A program made the position numbers and the translations under genes. From NCBI GenBank assembly GCA_937896495.1, contig CALBNQ010000122.1, positions 1-7,550 of the forward strand: DNA of 7,550 bases, written 5' to 3'. Positions 5,181-7,550 of the stretch are shown piece by piece (position 1 is the stretch's first letter; every line of letters begins with the position of its first letter). Under the pieces are notes generated by a model. That model was not told where the DNA came from. It worked only from the letters and a program-made list of their open reading frames with translations, and made no database searches. This DNA comes from an uncultured archaeon (GTDB lineage: Archaea; Thermoproteota; Nitrososphaeria; Nitrososphaerales; Nitrosopumilaceae).

Positions 5181-6962
5181 TTGCAAATTCGTCAGCCCAT
5201 AGTGGCAGTTCTTGGTCACGTAGACTCTGGAAAAACATCTTTACTGGATAGAATTCGTGGTACTGGTGTTCAAGGCAGAGAAGCAGGTGGAATTACCCAA
5301 CATATTGGTGCAAGTTTTCTTCCAACTGAAACAATCAAAGAAACATGTGGTATATTATACAAAAAACTTGAACAAGCAGAAAACCAAGTCCCTGGTCTTT
5401 TAGTAATAGACACTCCTGGACACGAAGTTTTTACAAATCTCCGATCTCGTGGAGGCTCTGCAGCAGATATTGCAATTTTAGTTGTTGATGTAAATCGTGG
5501 TTTTCAACCGCAAACAAATGAAAGTTTGAAAATTTTACAAAGTAGAAAAGTTCCATTTGTAATTGCATTAAACAAATGTGATCAAATTTCTGGGTGGAGA
5601 AAATCAGAAACTCAGTTTATTTCACAAGCAATCAAAGAACAGGATACCTCGATTCAAACTGATCTTGATCAAAAAATCTATGATGTAGTTGGAACATTAT
5701 CTATTTTAGGTTATAAATCTGAAGCATTTTTTCGTGTACAAGATTTTAAATCGGAGATTGCAATAGTTCCAATTTCTGCTCGTTCTGGAGTAGGGATTCC
5801 TGAATTGCTTTCTGTATTGGTTGGATTGACACAACAATATCTCCAAAAAAGACTAGATCAAGAAGAAAAAGATCCACGTGGAATTGTTTTAGAAGTTAAA
5901 GATGAAATTGGATTAGGACAAACTGCAAATGTCATTCTGATAGATGGCTCAATTAAAAAAGATGATACTATTGTTGTTGCAAAACGCGATTCAGTCATTG
6001 TAACAAAACCAAAAGCATTACTATTGCCAAAACCCCTTGATGAAATGCGTGATCCTAGGGATAAATTCAAACCTGCATCTCAAATAGATGCAGCAGCTGG
6101 TCTCAAAATTGCATCTCCAGATCTTGAAGGAGTTTTGCCTGGAAGTACACTTTATGTAGCAAAAAATGATGATGATATTAAAAAATATACTCAGTTAATT
6201 GAGTCTGAAATGAAATCCGTTTTTGTAGATACTGAAACTAATGGTGTTATTTTAAAATGTGATACTATAGGCTCACTTGAAGCAATTATTGAGATGCTAA
6301 AACGTTCACAAGTCCCTGTTGCAAAAGCTGACATTGGTCATGTAAACAGACGAGATATAATTGAAGCCAAAGCAATCAAAGAAAAAGATAGGCATCTTGG
6401 AATTGTTTTAGCATTTAACGTAAAAATATTACCTGATGCAAAAGAAGAATCTGAAATAAATCACATTAAAGTTTTTGAGGATAAAGTAATTTACAGTTTA
6501 ATTGATAATTATAATTCTTGGGTTGATGAAGACAGTGCAAATGAAGAAGATGCAATCTTTTCTGAACTAACTCCAATTTCAAAATTTACTTTTCTTAAAG
6601 GAATGGTATTTAGAAATAACAATCCTGCAGTGTTTGGTATTCGTATTGATGTGGGAAATCTAAAACACAAAATACCATTTATGAATATGACTGGTAGAAA
6701 AGTGGGAAATATTCATCAACTTCAATTAGATAAAAAAACCGTTAGTTCTGCAAAAACTGGTGATGAAGTTGCATGTTCTGTACAAGATGTTACTATTGGA
6801 AGACAATTGTTTGAAGAAGAAGAATTCTACACATTTCCTCCCTCACATGAAGCAAAATTAATTTTAAAAAAATTTATGCATAAATTAAATTCTGAGGAAC
6901 TAAAAGTTTTCAACGATATTGTTAGAATTCAAAGAGAAAAAGAACCTGTATACGGCTATTAA
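5181..6962 (+). CDS. infB: Translation initiation factor IF-2 / aIF5B
   Basis: A 593-residue archaeal IF5B, the GTPase that promotes ribosomal subunit joining. It is the short archaeal form without the long bacterial N-terminal region. GTPase motifs: G1 GHVDSGKT (12-19), G2 GGITQHIGA (36-44), G3 DTPGH (77-81), G4 NKCD (131-134), G5 SARSG (199-203). Domain II follows from about 230 (RGIVLEVKDEIGLGQTANVIL), then domain III (about 345-415) and a C-terminal beta-barrel with helices (about 465-593), ending EPVYGY. No intein interrupts the P-loop. The start is TTG at 5181, supported by the GTGATC SD four bases upstream and by the G1 motif only 11 residues in. It is last in the operon. Its TAA overlaps the stop of the convergent thioredoxin gene. 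Confidence 0.97.
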   Translation: MQIRQPIVAVLGHVDSGKTSLLDRIRGTGVQGREAGGITQHIGASFLPTETIKETCGILYKKLEQAENQVPGLLVIDTPGHEVFTNLRSRGGSAADIAILVVDVNRGFQPQTNESLKILQSRKVPFVIALNKCDQISGWRKSETQFISQAIKEQDTSIQTDLDQKIYDVVGTLSILGYKSEAFFRVQDFKSEIAIVPISARSGVGIPELLSVLVGLTQQYLQKRLDQEEKDPRGIVLEVKDEIGLGQTANVILIDGSIKKDDTIVVAKRDSVIVTKPKALLLPKPLDEMRDPRDKFKPASQIDAAAGLKIASPDLEGVLPGSTLYVAKNDDDIKKYTQLIESEMKSVFVDTETNGVILKCDTIGSLEAIIEMLKRSQVPVAKADIGHVNRRDIIEAKAIKEKDRHLGIVLAFNVKILPDAKEESEINHIKVFEDKVIYSLIDNYNSWVDEDSANEEDAIFSELTPISKFTFLKGMVFRNNNPAVFGIRIDVGNLKHKIPFMNMTGRKVGNIHQLQLDKKTVSSAKTGDEVACSVQDVTIGRQLFEEEEFYTFPPSHEAKLILKKFMHKLNSEELKVFNDIVRIQREKEPVYGY

Positions 6963-7360
6963 TTAGAATGTTTTTTACAAATCATATTAATTCCAGGAGC
7001 TCCTACTGCGCCCATCATTTTATCTACAATTTGTCCTGATTTGAACATGATAAATGTTGGAATGGATTGAACTGCATATTTCATTGAGATATTTTGATTA
7101 TTATCTACATTCACTCTTGCAAATTTTATGTTTGGAAATTCTTTTGACACACTTTCAAAAATTGGATGCATTGATTTACATGGACCGCACCATTCAGCCC
7201 AAAAATCAACTAAAGTTAGATTGTTTGTAGATATTGTTTGTTCAAAATTTGAATCATTCAGATCTATTATTCCAGGCTCCATTTTTGGTTGATTTTGTTG
7301 TTTTAACATTTCTTCTAATTTTCTTTGTTTAATTTTTACAATTTCTGGATCGTCTGACAA
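6959..7360 (-). CDS. trxA: Thioredoxin with charged N-terminal extension
   Basis: A 133-residue thioredoxin, probably a cytosolic disulfide reductase. The core runs from about residue 31 (IIDLNDSNFEQ). The redox site is WAEWCGPCK (C58, C61). The cis-proline loop is SIPTFIMFKSG (P101). The family glycine is G118 in MMGAVG. Residues 1-28 are an extension beyond a minimal thioredoxin (DPEIVKIKQRKLEEMLKQQ): charged, helical, and reminiscent of the N-terminus of archaeal PDCD5-like proteins. The start is TTG at 7358-7360; an in-frame TGA lies at 7367-7369 and the next internal ATG is residue 19. No SD is seen, and TTTTTTAATA about 25 bases upstream suggests a leaderless transcript. The TAA stop overlaps the infB stop. 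Confidence 0.92.
   Translation of the reverse strand: MSDDPEIVKIKQRKLEEMLKQQNQPKMEPGIIDLNDSNFEQTISTNNLTLVDFWAEWCGPCKSMHPIFESVSKEFPNIKFARVNVDNNQNISMKYAVQSIPTFIMFKSGQIVDKMMGAVGAPGINMICKKHSN
6971..6976 (+). terminator. Oligo-T terminator candidate for the rpl7ae-infB operon
   Basis: Six consecutive T residues on the plus strand nine bases after the infB TAA, matching the oligo-T signals used by archaeal RNA polymerase. It lies inside the 3' coding end of the convergent thioredoxin gene. No hairpin is needed or seen. Confidence 0.4.
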
Positions 7361-7380
7361 TGAATTTCAAAAATTGCATC

Positions 7381-7390
7381 TATTAAAAAA
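7381..7390 (-). promoter_or_regulatory. TATA-like box of the thioredoxin gene, overlapping an oligo-T run
   Basis: TTTTTTAATA on the minus strand, between the zinc-ribbon stop (7392) and the thioredoxin TTG (7360). Its centre is about 25-27 bases before the TTG, the distance expected for a leaderless start. The T6 run (7385-7390) directly after the zinc-ribbon stop could also act as that gene's terminator. Confidence 0.4.
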
Positions 7391-7391
7391 T

Positions 7392-7550
7392 CTATGTTGA
7401 ATCTTGCTCATCTTTGGATTTTACTGGAATCGATTCATATCTTCTAGATTTGCAGATAGGACATTGATCAATGTATTTAGTGAAACTAACAGAAGTATAT
7501 GCAATTCCACATTCTCCACAAATTCTAAGATTTCTACCTAGTTTTCCCAT
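7392..7550 (-). CDS. Small double-CxxC zinc-ribbon protein
   Basis: A 52-residue frame from the ATG at 7548-7550, exactly at the window edge, to TAG at 7392-7394. The product is MGKLGRNLRI, then CGEC (C11, C14), a 15-residue spacer containing IAYTSVSFTKYIDQ, then CPIC (C30, C33), a basic patch KSRRYES and an acidic tail (SKDEQDST). The paired CxxC knuckles predict a single zinc ribbon, as in small RNA- or DNA-binding proteins and ribosome- or polymerase-associated factors. The frame could continue beyond the window, so the start is uncertain, although an MGK start is plausible. It precedes the thioredoxin gene by 31 bases on the same strand. I do not recognise the family and assign no function. 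Confidence 0.7.
   Translation of the reverse strand: MGKLGRNLRICGECGIAYTSVSFTKYIDQCPICKSRRYESIPVKSKDEQDST

Noticed and set aside
5181..6962. Intein in the IF-2/aIF5B GTPase domain
   Set aside because: The P-loop and other G motifs are contiguous, and total length is normal for the uninterrupted archaeal protein.

Overview
This is a low-GC, gene-dense archaeal window. The protein families point to an ammonia-oxidising Thaumarchaeota (Nitrososphaeria, Nitrosopumilus-like). Archaeal/eukaryal-type markers include an Lsm protein, ribosomal proteins L37e, L7Ae, S28e and L24e, and the short a/eIF5B-type initiation factor. Start regions are archaeal: TATA-like boxes, several probably leaderless genes, GGTGA Shine-Dalgarno (SD) sites and several TTG starts. 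The lineage is inferred from protein content and AT bias; no marker in the window fixes the genus.

Layout, left to right. (1) Bases 1-780, minus strand: a TATA box, then lsm, rpl37e and a truncated small membrane/coiled-coil protein in one tight operon. (2) Bases 795-2505, minus strand: tRNA-Leu(UAG), an ACT-domain formyltetrahydrofolate deformylase-type gene (purU) and a creatininase-family amidohydrolase, possibly on one transcript. (3) Bases 2506-2552: a very short divergent promoter region. (4) Bases 2553-3902, plus strand: a phosphoglucosamine/phosphohexomutase. (5) Bases 3903-6976, plus strand: the classical archaeal translation operon rpl7ae-rps28e-rpl24e-ndk-infB, preceded by a TATA box, a leader with competing hairpins and a strong SD, and followed by an oligo-T stretch. 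(6) Bases 6959-7550, minus strand: a thioredoxin with an unusual charged N-terminal extension, and a 52-residue double-CxxC zinc-ribbon protein. The thioredoxin gene converges on infB and the two share their stop codons.

Most of the window serves translation and RNA handling (Lsm, L37e, L7Ae, S28e, L24e, aIF5B, tRNA-Leu), with nucleotide and one-carbon metabolism alongside (Ndk, PurU, creatininase-family enzyme). No mobile element, CRISPR array or clearly new multi-gene system is visible. The points worth a second look are small-scale. The upstream stop codon is nested inside the next gene's SD at four junctions. The L7Ae leader could fold in alternative ways. The purU and creatininase-family genes, both from deformylase-containing families, are paired. 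The thioredoxin carries a PDCD5-like N-terminal helix. Genes are packed so tightly that promoters, terminators and coding ends overlap.
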